Below are positions 14,107-21,592 of a stretch of DNA of 24,377 nt, piece by piece. The notes under the pieces were generated by a model. It worked only from the letters and a program-made list of their open reading frames with translations. It made no database searches and was not told the origin of the DNA. A program made the translations under genes and the position numbers. The stretch lies in NCBI GenBank assembly GCA_002383325.1, contig DFYJ01000071.1:1-24377 (forward strand). The letters run 5' to 3'. Each line of letters begins with the position of its first letter. Within the stretch, counting starts at the first letter, position 1. This DNA is from Candidatus Aminicenantes bacterium UBA4085 (lineage in GTDB: Bacteria; Acidobacteriota; Aminicenantia; Aminicenantales; UBA4085).

Positions 14107-15310
14107 GCTCACCGGCTGGGCCGCCGCCCTGGCGGCCATCGTCCTCTGCGCCGGACCGGCCTGGCCGCAGACGCCCGCCCCCGCCTACAAGGGCATTCTC
14201 GTCCCGGTCAATCCCGAGATCAACCGGATCGCCAATCCGACCCCGGCTTTGCGGCTGGTCTTCGACAAGCTGCGCGACCTGGAGCAGGGCAAACCGGGAC
14301 AGACCGTCATCTTCCATCTCGGCGACTCGCACATCGAGGCCGGCTTCCTTCCGGGAGTCGTCCGGGCCGGGCTGCAGGAGCGCTTCGGGGACGCCGGCCG
14401 CGGCTGCGTCAAGCCTTCGGTGCTGGGCGTCTATCCCAAGAAGCGGCTGTCCTCGATCGTGGTCAGGCAGGATGTCAAGGCCGTTCGCCTGGGCGCCGGG
14501 TATAAGGCCGACGAGCCGGGGAGGGGCTTCAGCGGCTTGATGGTCTATCACGACAAGGGTTTCGAGTACCTCGACTTCGACGTCCTCGACGCGGACAACC
14601 GCGTCCTGGCCAGGATCCCGTCCGGGCGGCCCCGGGACTGGCCGGGGGCCGGAGGCATTCAGGTCTCGAGCATCGAGCTGCCGGGGATTTACCGCCAGGT
14701 CGTCCTGCGGGCAGCCGTGAATCCGCAGCGGCCCGGAGCCCGCTACGCCCAGCTCTACGGCCTGTCGCTCGAGAGCGGGACGAGCGGCGTGGTCTACCAC
14801 AGCTACGGGGTCAACGGCGGCAACTGCGACACCATGCTCCGGTCGGCCTACCTGCACAAGCAGCTCGAAAGGGTCCAGCCGGACCTGGTCATCGTCTCCC
14901 TGGGCACCAACGACGCCTCGACCCCCCTCTTCCGGAGGGCCGACTTCGCGACCCGGCTGGAAGCCCTGCTCGACCGCATCCGGTCGACGATACCGCACGC
15001 CGCGATCCTTCTGACGACGGCGCCCGACTCCTATTACCCCCGCCTCCGCCGGCGCCCGGCCCGGCCCAACCCGAATATGGCCGTGGTCCGCAGCGTCATC
15101 GCCGAGACGGCGGCCGCCCGCGGCTGCGCCTACTGGGATCTATTCACCCTGATGGGCGGAGAGGGCTCGATGAAGCTGTGGCGGGAAAGCGCCCTGGCCA
15201 ACTACGACAACATCCACTTCACCAAGGAAGGCTACCAGAGGCAAGGCCGGATGCTGCTGGAAGCCTTAATGAGGGAATACGAGTCCCATGCCGCCTCTCG
15301 ACCCCGCTAG
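14096..15310 (+). CDS. Secreted SGNH/GDSL-family hydrolase or acyltransferase, copy 2
   Basis: Second SGNH-fold protein, 404 aa, with a cleavable-looking signal (WAAALAAIVLCAGPAWPQ). GTG 14096 is chosen because GAGGA at 14086-14090 lies 5 nt upstream; TTG 14084 overlaps that ribosome site. Motifs in this numbering: FHLGDSHIEAGF with Ser78, YGVNGGNCDT (block II Gly region), VSLGTNDAS with N272, and YDNIHFTKEGY with D371/H374. It is alignable in layout with the preceding protein but clearly diverged, consistent with an old duplication or two distinct steps such as transfer and editing. It overlaps the first SGNH gene by 11 bp and the MBOAT gene by 23 bp, so the three are translationally coupled. 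Confidence 0.85.
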   Translation: MPARLTGWAAALAAIVLCAGPAWPQTPAPAYKGILVPVNPEINRIANPTPALRLVFDKLRDLEQGKPGQTVIFHLGDSHIEAGFLPGVVRAGLQERFGDAGRGCVKPSVLGVYPKKRLSSIVVRQDVKAVRLGAGYKADEPGRGFSGLMVYHDKGFEYLDFDVLDADNRVLARIPSGRPRDWPGAGGIQVSSIELPGIYRQVVLRAAVNPQRPGARYAQLYGLSLESGTSGVVYHSYGVNGGNCDTMLRSAYLHKQLERVQPDLVIVSLGTNDASTPLFRRADFATRLEALLDRIRSTIPHAAILLTTAPDSYYPRLRRRPARPNPNMAVVRSVIAETAAARGCAYWDLFTLMGGEGSMKLWRESALANYDNIHFTKEGYQRQGRMLLEALMREYESHAASRPR

Positions 15311-16802
15311 GATCGCCTCCCTCTTCGCCTTCGATCCGGCTTCGCCGCTGGGCTTCGTCACCGGTTTCTTCCTCGTCTTCCTCCTGGTGCTGCTGCTGCT
15401 CCTGCCCGCGGTGGAGCGGCGGCGGACGGGCCGGGTCCTCCTGCTGCTCGGCTTCTCCCTCTACTTCTATTACAAGACGGGAGGGCTCTTCCTGGGCCTT
15501 CTGGTCCTGTCCACGGCGGTCGATTTCGGGCTGGGGCTGGCCGTCGGCGCGGCCAAATCCTCGGCCTGGAGGCGGATCTGGTTCTGGGCCGGCGTGGCGG
15601 CCAACTTGGCCGTCTTGATCGGTTTCAAGTATACCCGAGCCTGGGTTCCCCTGTTCCAGAGCTGGGGCTGGCTGGGACCGAGCCTGCGCAGCCTGGCCTT
15701 GCCCGTAGGCATCTCCTTCTATACGTTCCAGAAGATCGGCTACCTGGCCGACGTGCGGGCCGGGCGCTTCCCTGCCGTCCGGCGGTTCGGCGAGTTCCTG
15801 CTTTTTGTCTCCTTCTTCCCCCGGATCGCCGCAGGGCCGATCCTGCGGGCCCGGGAGTTCTTCAGCCAGCTCGCGCCTCCGGGCCCGGAGCGGCAGGAGC
15901 GGGCGGAGGCCGGCGCGGGCCTGGCCCTCATCATGTCCGGCTTGTTCAAGAAAGCGGTCATCGCCGACTTCATCGGGATCAATTTCGTGGACCGGGTCTT
16001 CGCCGCGCCCGGGCTCTATTCGGGGTTGGAAAACCTCGTCGCTGTCTACGGCTACGCTATCCAGATCTACTGCGATTTCTCCGGCTATACCGACATGGCC
16101 CTGGGCATCGCCCGGCTTCTCGGCTTCCGCCTGCCGCCGAACTTCCAGGCCCCCTACAAGTCCGCGACCGTCAGCGAATTCTGGAACCGCTGGCATATGA
16201 CCCTGTCCTTCTGGCTGCGGGACTACCTCTTCTGGCCGATCGCCTTCCGGCTGTCCTCCCTGATCAAGCGGGATCGGATCGCCGGCCTGAGGACGGACAA
16301 GATCGTCCCGGCCGCGGCCACCCTGCTGGTCTTCCTGGTCTGCGGATTGTGGCACGGCGCGGCCTGGGGATTCATCATCTGGGGGCTGATGCACGGGCTG
16401 GCGGTGGCCGTGGAGCGGACGCTGCGCCTGCCCCAAAAGATACGCCGGACCCGAAGCCGCAGGGCCGCGGCCAGGTTTCTGGTTTTCCACTACATATGCC
16501 TGGCCTGGATCTTCTTCCGGGCCGATACCCCCGGCAGGGCCCTGGCCGTTCTGGGACGCATCTTCGGCCGCTTCAAGGCCGGGCTATTGCCCCAGATCCT
16601 GGCCGGCTACCCGGTGGTCATGGCCCTTATCGCCCTGGGCTATCTTCTCCATCTCCTGCCCGAGAAGGCCAAGGAAGAGGCCCGGAGACTCGCGGCCCGT
16701 CTGCCATGGCCGGCCCAATCAGCGGCCCTGGCCGCCGCCGTATGGCTCGTTTTCCAGTTCCGGACCGCGGCCATCCAGCCGTTCATCTACTTCAAGTTCT
16801 GA
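15288..16802 (+). CDS. MBOAT-family O-acyltransferase (AlgI/DltB-like)
   Basis: Polytopic inner-membrane acyltransferase, 504 aa with about 11-12 hydrophobic segments. It moves an acyl group, usually acetyl, across the membrane for transfer to an extracytoplasmic polymer. Family marks: FSLYFYYKTGG, LPVGISFYTFQKIGYLADV (about 138-156), FFPRIAAGPILR (176-187), YCDFSGYTDMALGIARLLG (261-279), FWNRWHMTLSFWLRDYL with H303, and the catalytic-site CGLWHGAAWGFIIWG with H356. The ribosome site is weak and the start lies inside the preceding gene, pointing to coupled translation. With two SGNH partners it forms an O-acylation module of the AlgI-AlgX / PatA-PatB kind; the polymer is unknown. It is the last gene of the operon, and 78 bp follow to the next start. 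Confidence 0.92.
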   Translation: MPPLDPARIASLFAFDPASPLGFVTGFFLVFLLVLLLLLPAVERRRTGRVLLLLGFSLYFYYKTGGLFLGLLVLSTAVDFGLGLAVGAAKSSAWRRIWFWAGVAANLAVLIGFKYTRAWVPLFQSWGWLGPSLRSLALPVGISFYTFQKIGYLADVRAGRFPAVRRFGEFLLFVSFFPRIAAGPILRAREFFSQLAPPGPERQERAEAGAGLALIMSGLFKKAVIADFIGINFVDRVFAAPGLYSGLENLVAVYGYAIQIYCDFSGYTDMALGIARLLGFRLPPNFQAPYKSATVSEFWNRWHMTLSFWLRDYLFWPIAFRLSSLIKRDRIAGLRTDKIVPAAATLLVFLVCGLWHGAAWGFIIWGLMHGLAVAVERTLRLPQKIRRTRSRRAAARFLVFHYICLAWIFFRADTPGRALAVLGRIFGRFKAGLLPQILAGYPVVMALIALGYLLHLLPEKAKEEARRLAARLPWPAQSAALAAAVWLVFQFRTAAIQPFIYFKF

Positions 16803-16842
16803 GCCTCGCCGCGCAGAAGCGGCACCGATCCCAGACCGGGAA

Positions 16843-16871
16843 TTGACTAGGCATACATCCGATGCTATAAA
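16843..16871 (+). promoter_or_regulatory. Promoter giving an apparently leaderless transglycosylase mRNA
   Basis: TTGACT (16843-16848) and TATAAA (16866-16871) are 17 bp apart; each matches consensus at 5 of 6 bases. Transcription should start near 16878, about 3 nt before ATG 16881. No ribosome-binding tract lies upstream of the ATG, consistent with leaderless translation. Confidence 0.6.
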
Positions 16872-16880
16872 CGACGGTGC

Positions 16881-18329
16881 ATGAATTTACGAACGTTCCG
16901 TTATATCGGAATCGTCAGCATCCTGGCCATCATGACCGGATGCGCTAAAAACGCCAAACCTTCGGTTCAGCCATCCTCGGCCGCCGTTCCGCAGCCTCAG
17001 ACGGCAGCCCCGCCCGACAGCAAACCGGCGACCGCAACCGAAACTCCCAAGGTCTCGCCCAAGACGATCATCCCGCCGGAAGAAAAGCGGACCGCCGCGT
17101 CGGCGGTCATCGAAAACGGGCAGGAATCCGCCAAGGGCGACGCTGCTTCGGCCCTGGAGGAGGCGCTGGACGCCTACACCGAGGCCAAGACCTGCCGCGA
17201 AGGCGGAGACCTGGACGGAGCCCTTAAAGCCCTGGACCGGGCCTATGCCCTGATGATCAAGGCCGACGTGGGCGCTGATTCGCCTCTGCTTCAGGAGAAG
17301 AACGACCTCCGCCTCCTGATCGCCCAGCGGCTGCAGGAGATCTACGCCTGCCAGGCCAACCCCGCGGCCAACGGCGGCAAGGCCATTCCGCTCGTCGAGA
17401 ATAAGTGGGTCCTGGACGAGATCAAGCTGTTCCAGACGTCCGAGCGGAACTCGTTCCTCGAGGCTTACAGGCGCTCCGGCCTCTACCGCGACATGATCGC
17501 GGCCGAGTGCCGCCGGGCCGGGCTGCCCGAAGAGCTGTCCTGGCTGCCGGCCATCGAGAGCGCCTTCATGCCCAGGGCCCTATCCCGGGCCAGGGCCTTG
17601 GGCTTGTGGCAGTTCATCGCCTCCACGGGCTATCGCTACGGCTTGAGCCGCGACCAATGGGTGGACGAGCGCATGGACCCGGAGAAGGCCACCCGGGCCG
17701 CCGTCAAGCACCTCAACAACCTGCACACGACCTTCGGAGACTGGACCACCGTCCTGGCCGCCTACAACTGCGGCGAGTACGGCGTTCAGCGGGTCATCAA
17801 CACCCAGCACATCAACTACCTGGACGACTTCTGGGACCTCTTCACCCGCCTGCCTTTCGAGACGGCCCGCTTCGTGCCCCGCTTCATCGCCGTCATCCTC
17901 ATCACCCGGGATCCGGACAAGTACGGCCTGGCCCTGCCCGCCGCCTATGCCCCGGTCCGGCACGAGTCGGTCACCGTCCGCAAGCCGGTCAAACTCTCCG
18001 TCCTGTCGACGGCCCTCGGCCTGGAATCCGCGGAGTTGGCCTTCCTCAACCCCGAGCTGCGCCTCGATTCGACCCCGGATCGGGACTACGATCTCAAGGT
18101 TCCGCCCGGGTACGGCGACAGGGCCATGCAGGCCGCGGCGGCCATCCCCAAGTACGTTCCGCCCGAGGCATCCGTCGCCTGGCACACCATCCGGGCCGGC
18201 GACACGCTCTGGTCCATCGCCCGCAAGTACGGGACCTCGATCGACATGATCACCAAGCTCAACGGGATGACTCGCAAGTCGGTCCTCCTGCCGGGCAAGC
18301 GCCTCAAAGTGCCCGGCAAGAGCGCCTGA
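16881..18329 (+). CDS. MltD-like lytic transglycosylase lipoprotein with LysM domain
   Basis: Envelope lipoprotein of 482 aa that cleaves the glycan strand of peptidoglycan. It has a type II signal with lipobox ending in C21 (LAIMTGC), then a Pro/Ala-rich linker (about 25-85) and a short helical segment. The SLT catalytic domain spans about 195-330: LSWLPAIESAF with Glu226, then RALGLWQFIASTGYRYGL, DPEKATRAAVKHLNNL and VLAAYNCGEYGVQRVI. A single LysM glycan-binding domain ends the protein (about 431-479; HTIRAGDTLWSIARKYG and VLLPGKRLKVP). The order matches E. coli MltD, which has more LysM repeats. It is monocistronic and converges on the NRAMP-like gene with an 8-bp gap. The upstream promoter implies a leaderless message. 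Confidence 0.92.
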   Translation: MNLRTFRYIGIVSILAIMTGCAKNAKPSVQPSSAAVPQPQTAAPPDSKPATATETPKVSPKTIIPPEEKRTAASAVIENGQESAKGDAASALEEALDAYTEAKTCREGGDLDGALKALDRAYALMIKADVGADSPLLQEKNDLRLLIAQRLQEIYACQANPAANGGKAIPLVENKWVLDEIKLFQTSERNSFLEAYRRSGLYRDMIAAECRRAGLPEELSWLPAIESAFMPRALSRARALGLWQFIASTGYRYGLSRDQWVDERMDPEKATRAAVKHLNNLHTTFGDWTTVLAAYNCGEYGVQRVINTQHINYLDDFWDLFTRLPFETARFVPRFIAVILITRDPDKYGLALPAAYAPVRHESVTVRKPVKLSVLSTALGLESAELAFLNPELRLDSTPDRDYDLKVPPGYGDRAMQAAAAIPKYVPPEASVAWHTIRAGDTLWSIARKYGTSIDMITKLNGMTRKSVLLPGKRLKVPGKSA

Positions 18330-18337
18330 ACGGCCGC

Positions 18338-19705
18338 TCAGAAAAACGATGCGATTTTGACGACGGCTCCCGCCGTCACGACCAAAATAGCCAGGACGAG
18401 CAGGGCGTTCCAAACCACCCCCTTCACCCCCCGCACCAAGTCTCCGCCCAGGTAGGACCGCTTATTGTGAAGGATGAAGAAGGCCAGGTAAGCGACGGGG
18501 AGCATGACCAGGTTGAGGGAGGAGGCGGCCACCGGGACCCAGAACGGCAGGGCGGCGAAAGCGCCCAGGACGCCGATGTTGGCCGTCATGGTGGCCGCCT
18601 TGTAGGCCCGGCCGTGCAGGGCGAAGCCGAGCATCTCGCTCAGCACGAAGCCGGCGATCAGCATTTCCAGGACCATGGTCGTGAAGCACATGCTCAGGAT
18701 GCCGAGCGAGAAGACCACCCGGCCCAGGGTCGGACCGACCACCGGGGCCAGGGCGTGGGCCGCGTCTACCGCGCCCCTGACCTTGATGCCATGGGCATAA
18801 AGGGTGTTGGCGCAGGCGATGGTCACGAAGCCGGTGGCCAGGACGAAGGGCAGAAACATCGACACGCCCAGGTCGAAGCTCTTGACCCCCAGGTGGTCTC
18901 TCCCCCAGCGCCGGGAGAGCATGGAATAAGGGTAGAGGAAGGTCATGTTGACGCCCACGGCGGCGCCGAGCTGACCCAGGACGAGGGCGATGCCCTCCCT
19001 GGACTCGGGTATCGAGAAGCCGAACAGCCCTTTGACCAGCTCCCTGCCGTTGATGCCCGTCTTAACGACGACCAGGGCGAAGGCGGCGACCATGAACAGC
19101 AGGATATATTTCAGGATGCGCTCGAAGCCGCGGATGGCCTTGCGGCTCCCCCGCCCGTAGCTCCAGCAAATAGCCGTCGAGCCGACGAGGAAAAAAACCG
19201 CGATCAGGGCCTTGGGCGCGCCGATCCCGGCCACAGCCAGGATGTCGCGCAGGACATCCGTGCCCAGGGCGTATTGGGGGAACTGGAAGACGATGGACGA
19301 GATGAGAACCGTGATCCCCCAGAAAGCGGCCAGGAGCGGATGGAGGTCGGTCTTGAAGACTTCGTAGGGCCTCCGGCCGGTGATCAGCGTCTGCCGGCCG
19401 ATGGCGGCGAAGACCGCGATACCCAGGGCCATAGCCACGGGCTGGACCCAGAGCAGACGATATCCATACGCCGCCGCGGCCAGGATGGTCGAGCCGGCCG
19501 TCCCGGCGCCCAGGGTCATGGCGCTCTGCATCCACCCGGGCCCGGTCAGCTTCCAGTATCCGGGAAAGCGGCGGAAGAACGGTCGGCGGGCGTCCACGCC
19601 GCGCAGATACTCCCGCTCCGCCCTGAGATCCTCGACGTCGCGGGCGGCGATCATGGGCAGCCCGCGGCCCGCCCGGGGCGATTCTCCGGTCTTGGGATCG
19701 GTCAT
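18338..19705 (-). CDS. NRAMP-fold transporter lacking canonical metal-site motifs
   Basis: Inner-membrane protein of 455 aa with about 11 helices and NRAMP-like features: LTGPGWMQSAMTLGAG (about 53-68), AAAYGYRLLWVQPVAMALGI and the RQTLITGRRPYEVF loop. In canonical NRAMP proteins TM1 has DPGN and TM6 has an MPH motif that bind Mn/Fe. Here TM1 reads MTLGAGTAGS and the TM6 region reads NMTFLYPYS (253-261), so the usual ligand set is absent. Similar variants exist in a poorly characterised NRAMP subgroup; Nramp-related magnesium carriers also lack the canonical site. The substrate may be another cation or not a metal. GGAG lies 8 nt before the ATG. It is the last gene of the operon after the aldo/keto reductase and the secreted DUF1080-like protein. 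Confidence 0.8.
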   Translation of the reverse strand: MTDPKTGESPRAGRGLPMIAARDVEDLRAEREYLRGVDARRPFFRRFPGYWKLTGPGWMQSAMTLGAGTAGSTILAAAAYGYRLLWVQPVAMALGIAVFAAIGRQTLITGRRPYEVFKTDLHPLLAAFWGITVLISSIVFQFPQYALGTDVLRDILAVAGIGAPKALIAVFFLVGSTAICWSYGRGSRKAIRGFERILKYILLFMVAAFALVVVKTGINGRELVKGLFGFSIPESREGIALVLGQLGAAVGVNMTFLYPYSMLSRRWGRDHLGVKSFDLGVSMFLPFVLATGFVTIACANTLYAHGIKVRGAVDAAHALAPVVGPTLGRVVFSLGILSMCFTTMVLEMLIAGFVLSEMLGFALHGRAYKAATMTANIGVLGAFAALPFWVPVAASSLNLVMLPVAYLAFFILHNKRSYLGGDLVRGVKGVVWNALLVLAILVVTAGAVVKIASFF

Positions 19706-19728
19706 GGCTCGGCTCCGGGACGAAGGAT

Positions 19729-20400
19729 TCAGCGGGTCCGGCCGCGCAGAACGATATCGTCGAAGGCGCCGGTATCGTCGAAGGAGCCGACCCCGACCCG
19801 GCCGGGAGGCAGGCTTGCGTCCTCGGCCGTCAGGATGGGAACGGCCAGGTCGTCAAGGTAGGCCGCGATCCGGCCGTTCGCGTCCCGCGTGACCTTGAAG
19901 GCATGCCAGGCCTTGTCCTTGAGGCGAAAAACGGACCGGCCCTCCGGCTCGCGGTTGATCTTGACCCGGTCGGCCCCGTTCACCAGGCCGATGATGTTGT
20001 GGACGCCTTCGCTGGAAGCGGAAAAGTGGACGTAATAGAAATGCTCCGGGTCCTGGAAGCCGAAGATCACGCACAGGTCGCGCTTGTCGTTGGCCGGATC
20101 GGTATAGCACTTGAAGCGTCCCATCAGGCTGAATTCCGAGAGGCCCGCCGTCTCCAGCACCGACCATGACGTGGGGGCCCTGACCTTGCCGGAAGGGCCG
20201 GGAGCGGTCAGCTCATAGAATCGGCCGCCCTCCCCCCCGGCCACCCGCCAGCGGGCCGGATCGCAGGGCAGCCAGCGGGCGGAGCTCCCCGCCTCGAAAT
20301 CGTCGGCAGCCAGGATCGGCAGGTCGGAAGCCGTTTGGGCCAGGGCCAGCCCGGCCAGGAGAAGGAGCGCCGCGAGCCTTGAGGCGCCGGCCCTACGCAT
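19729..20400 (-). CDS. Secreted beta-sandwich protein, DUF1080/LamG-like
   Basis: Exported protein of 223 aa with a clear signal peptide (SRLAALLLLAGLALAQT). The mature part looks like one concanavalin-type jelly roll: DDFEAGSSARWLP at the start, FSLMGRFKCYTDPANDKRDLCVIFGFQDPEHFYYVHFS in the middle, then WHAFKVTRDANGRIAAYLDD and GRVGVGSFDDTGAFDDIVLRG at the end. This is the strand order of DUF1080/3-keto-disaccharide hydrolase-like or LamG domains, which bind or cleave glycans. No confident catalytic residue can be named. It overlaps the aldo/keto reductase gene by 8 bp, so the two are translationally coupled. Being secreted together with a Tat-exported reductase, it may process or bind the same sugar. 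Confidence 0.75.
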   Translation of the reverse strand: MRRAGASRLAALLLLAGLALAQTASDLPILAADDFEAGSSARWLPCDPARWRVAGGEGGRFYELTAPGPSGKVRAPTSWSVLETAGLSEFSLMGRFKCYTDPANDKRDLCVIFGFQDPEHFYYVHFSASSEGVHNIIGLVNGADRVKINREPEGRSVFRLKDKAWHAFKVTRDANGRIAAYLDDLAVPILTAEDASLPPGRVGVGSFDDTGAFDDIVLRGRTR

Positions 20401-21391
20401 AATGCCCGTCCCGGTAGGCGGGGTCCATCCAGGGCAGATTCCGGCCGGCGAAGAAAGGCGCCAAAGTCGAACCGATGCGGGCCATCTCGGCCGCCGGGAG
20501 CGGTTCGAAGGCGCGCAGCAGAGCGGCGTTCTTTTCGACCACCTCGAGGCCGTCCATGCCCAGCATGGCCGCGTGGACCTCCCCGAGCGACAGGGCGTAG
20601 CGGATGAGCTCGTCGGCGGTGACGCCGGCCACCGTCTCGCGCGGGCGGATGACCTTGATCACGGCAATGCCCAGGCCTTGGGCCGCCGCGGCCGCGATGG
20701 AATCCTTTTCCAGGTCGCCCCGCCGCTCGGCATAGTGGTTAAGGGCGATGAGCATGGCGTCGTAGTCGCCGGACCGGGCGGCGGCCGTCATGGCCTCGGC
20801 CGACAGATGCCCGGTGAAGCCGATGAAGCGGACGACCTTCTCGTCCTTGAGGCGGCGCAGCGCCTTGAGGGCGCCGTCCTTCGAGGCGATCACCTCGACG
20901 TCGGCCGCGGACTGGAGGAGGTGGATCTGGTAGAGGTCGATGTGGTCCGTGCGCAGGCGCTTCAAGCTTCCCTCGATCTCCAGGAGCGTCTCATCATAGG
21001 TCCGGGCCTCGCACTTGGTGGCCAGGAAGACCTCCTTGCGCCGGGTTTCCAGGATGCGGCCGATGCGCTCCTCGCTGAAGATGTCCTTGTTCCGGTAGGT
21101 CGAGGCGGAGTCCCAGTAGTAGAAGCCGCGATCGAGAGCGGTCTGGAGGATGGCCTGGGCCTTGTCCGGATCGGTGACGGCGCAGAATCGCGATCCCAGG
21201 CCGACGCCGAGGCGGGGCACGCGGACGCCGGTCTTGCCGAAGATCCGGGTCGGAAGCCCCTTGGCATCGTAGGCCGGAGCCAAGGGAGATGACGAGGCGG
21301 CCGGCAGCGCCGAGGACAGGCCTCCCGCCACGGCGGCGGCCCCGGCCGCCCGCTTGAGGAATTCCCGACGATCCATCGTCCGATCGCTCAT
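20393..21391 (-). CDS. Tat-exported aldo/keto reductase
   Basis: NAD(P)H-dependent reductase of 332 aa with a twin-arginine signal (MDRREFLKRAAGAAAVAGG). GAGGAGG upstream of ATG 21391 sets the start. The mature part is a (beta/alpha)8 barrel with the full catalytic tetrad: D94 and Y99 in YYWDSASTY, K126 in FLATKCEA, H157 in LYQIHLLQ. DLYQIH and RFIGFTGH are the usual strand signatures. Proteins exported by Tat fold in the cytoplasm with cofactor bound, so it may work with tightly held NAD(P). It is the second Tat-exported sugar-type oxidoreductase here, after the one at 292, and the first gene of a three-gene operon divergent from the polysaccharide lyase. Confidence 0.9.
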   Translation of the reverse strand: MSDRTMDRREFLKRAAGAAAVAGGLSSALPAASSSPLAPAYDAKGLPTRIFGKTGVRVPRLGVGLGSRFCAVTDPDKAQAILQTALDRGFYYWDSASTYRNKDIFSEERIGRILETRRKEVFLATKCEARTYDETLLEIEGSLKRLRTDHIDLYQIHLLQSAADVEVIASKDGALKALRRLKDEKVVRFIGFTGHLSAEAMTAAARSGDYDAMLIALNHYAERRGDLEKDSIAAAAAQGLGIAVIKVIRPRETVAGVTADELIRYALSLGEVHAAMLGMDGLEVVEKNAALLRAFEPLPAAEMARIGSTLAPFFAGRNLPWMDPAYRDGHYA

Positions 21392-21445
21392 GATATCCTC
21401 CTCGCTCTCCAGTTCTTTTGACGGCCCGCCGCGGCCGGAGACAAC

Positions 21446-21474
21446 ATGCTATCCGCCGCAGGCGCGAAAATCAA
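21446..21474 (-). promoter_or_regulatory. Promoter of the aldo/keto reductase operon
   Basis: On the minus strand, TTGATT (21474-21469) and TAGCAT (21451-21446) are 17 bp apart, about 55 bp before the start codon. Each box matches 4 of 6 consensus bases. It lies back-to-back with the lyase promoter: the two -35 boxes are only 11 bp apart, so one regulator could control both directions. Confidence 0.4.
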
Positions 21475-21485
21475 ATCGGCCCGTA

Positions 21486-21515
21486 TTAACCCCGGGCCTG
21501 TGCCCAGGGTATAAT
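21486..21515 (+). promoter_or_regulatory. Promoter of the polysaccharide lyase gene
   Basis: A perfect TATAAT (21510-21515) is preceded at 18 bp by TTAACC (21486-21491). The spacer is occupied by a near-palindrome, CCCGGGC (21491-21497) and GCCCAGG (21502-21508), with one mismatch, placed where a repressor could block polymerase. Transcription is predicted from about 21522, with a leader of about 70 nt. Confidence 0.45.
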
Positions 21516-21592
21516 CGGGGCCGATATTGAGCGGCGCCTCAAATCCCGATGGAAACGGGATCAGCCGCCGCGAATGTATCAGGAGCCCTGCC

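Noticed and set aside
17405..19861. 818-codon plus-strand open frame
   Set aside because: It runs in another frame through the transglycosylase and antisense through the NRAMP-like gene; its composition is Gly/Arg/Pro/His-rich with no domain. It is a by-product of high GC.
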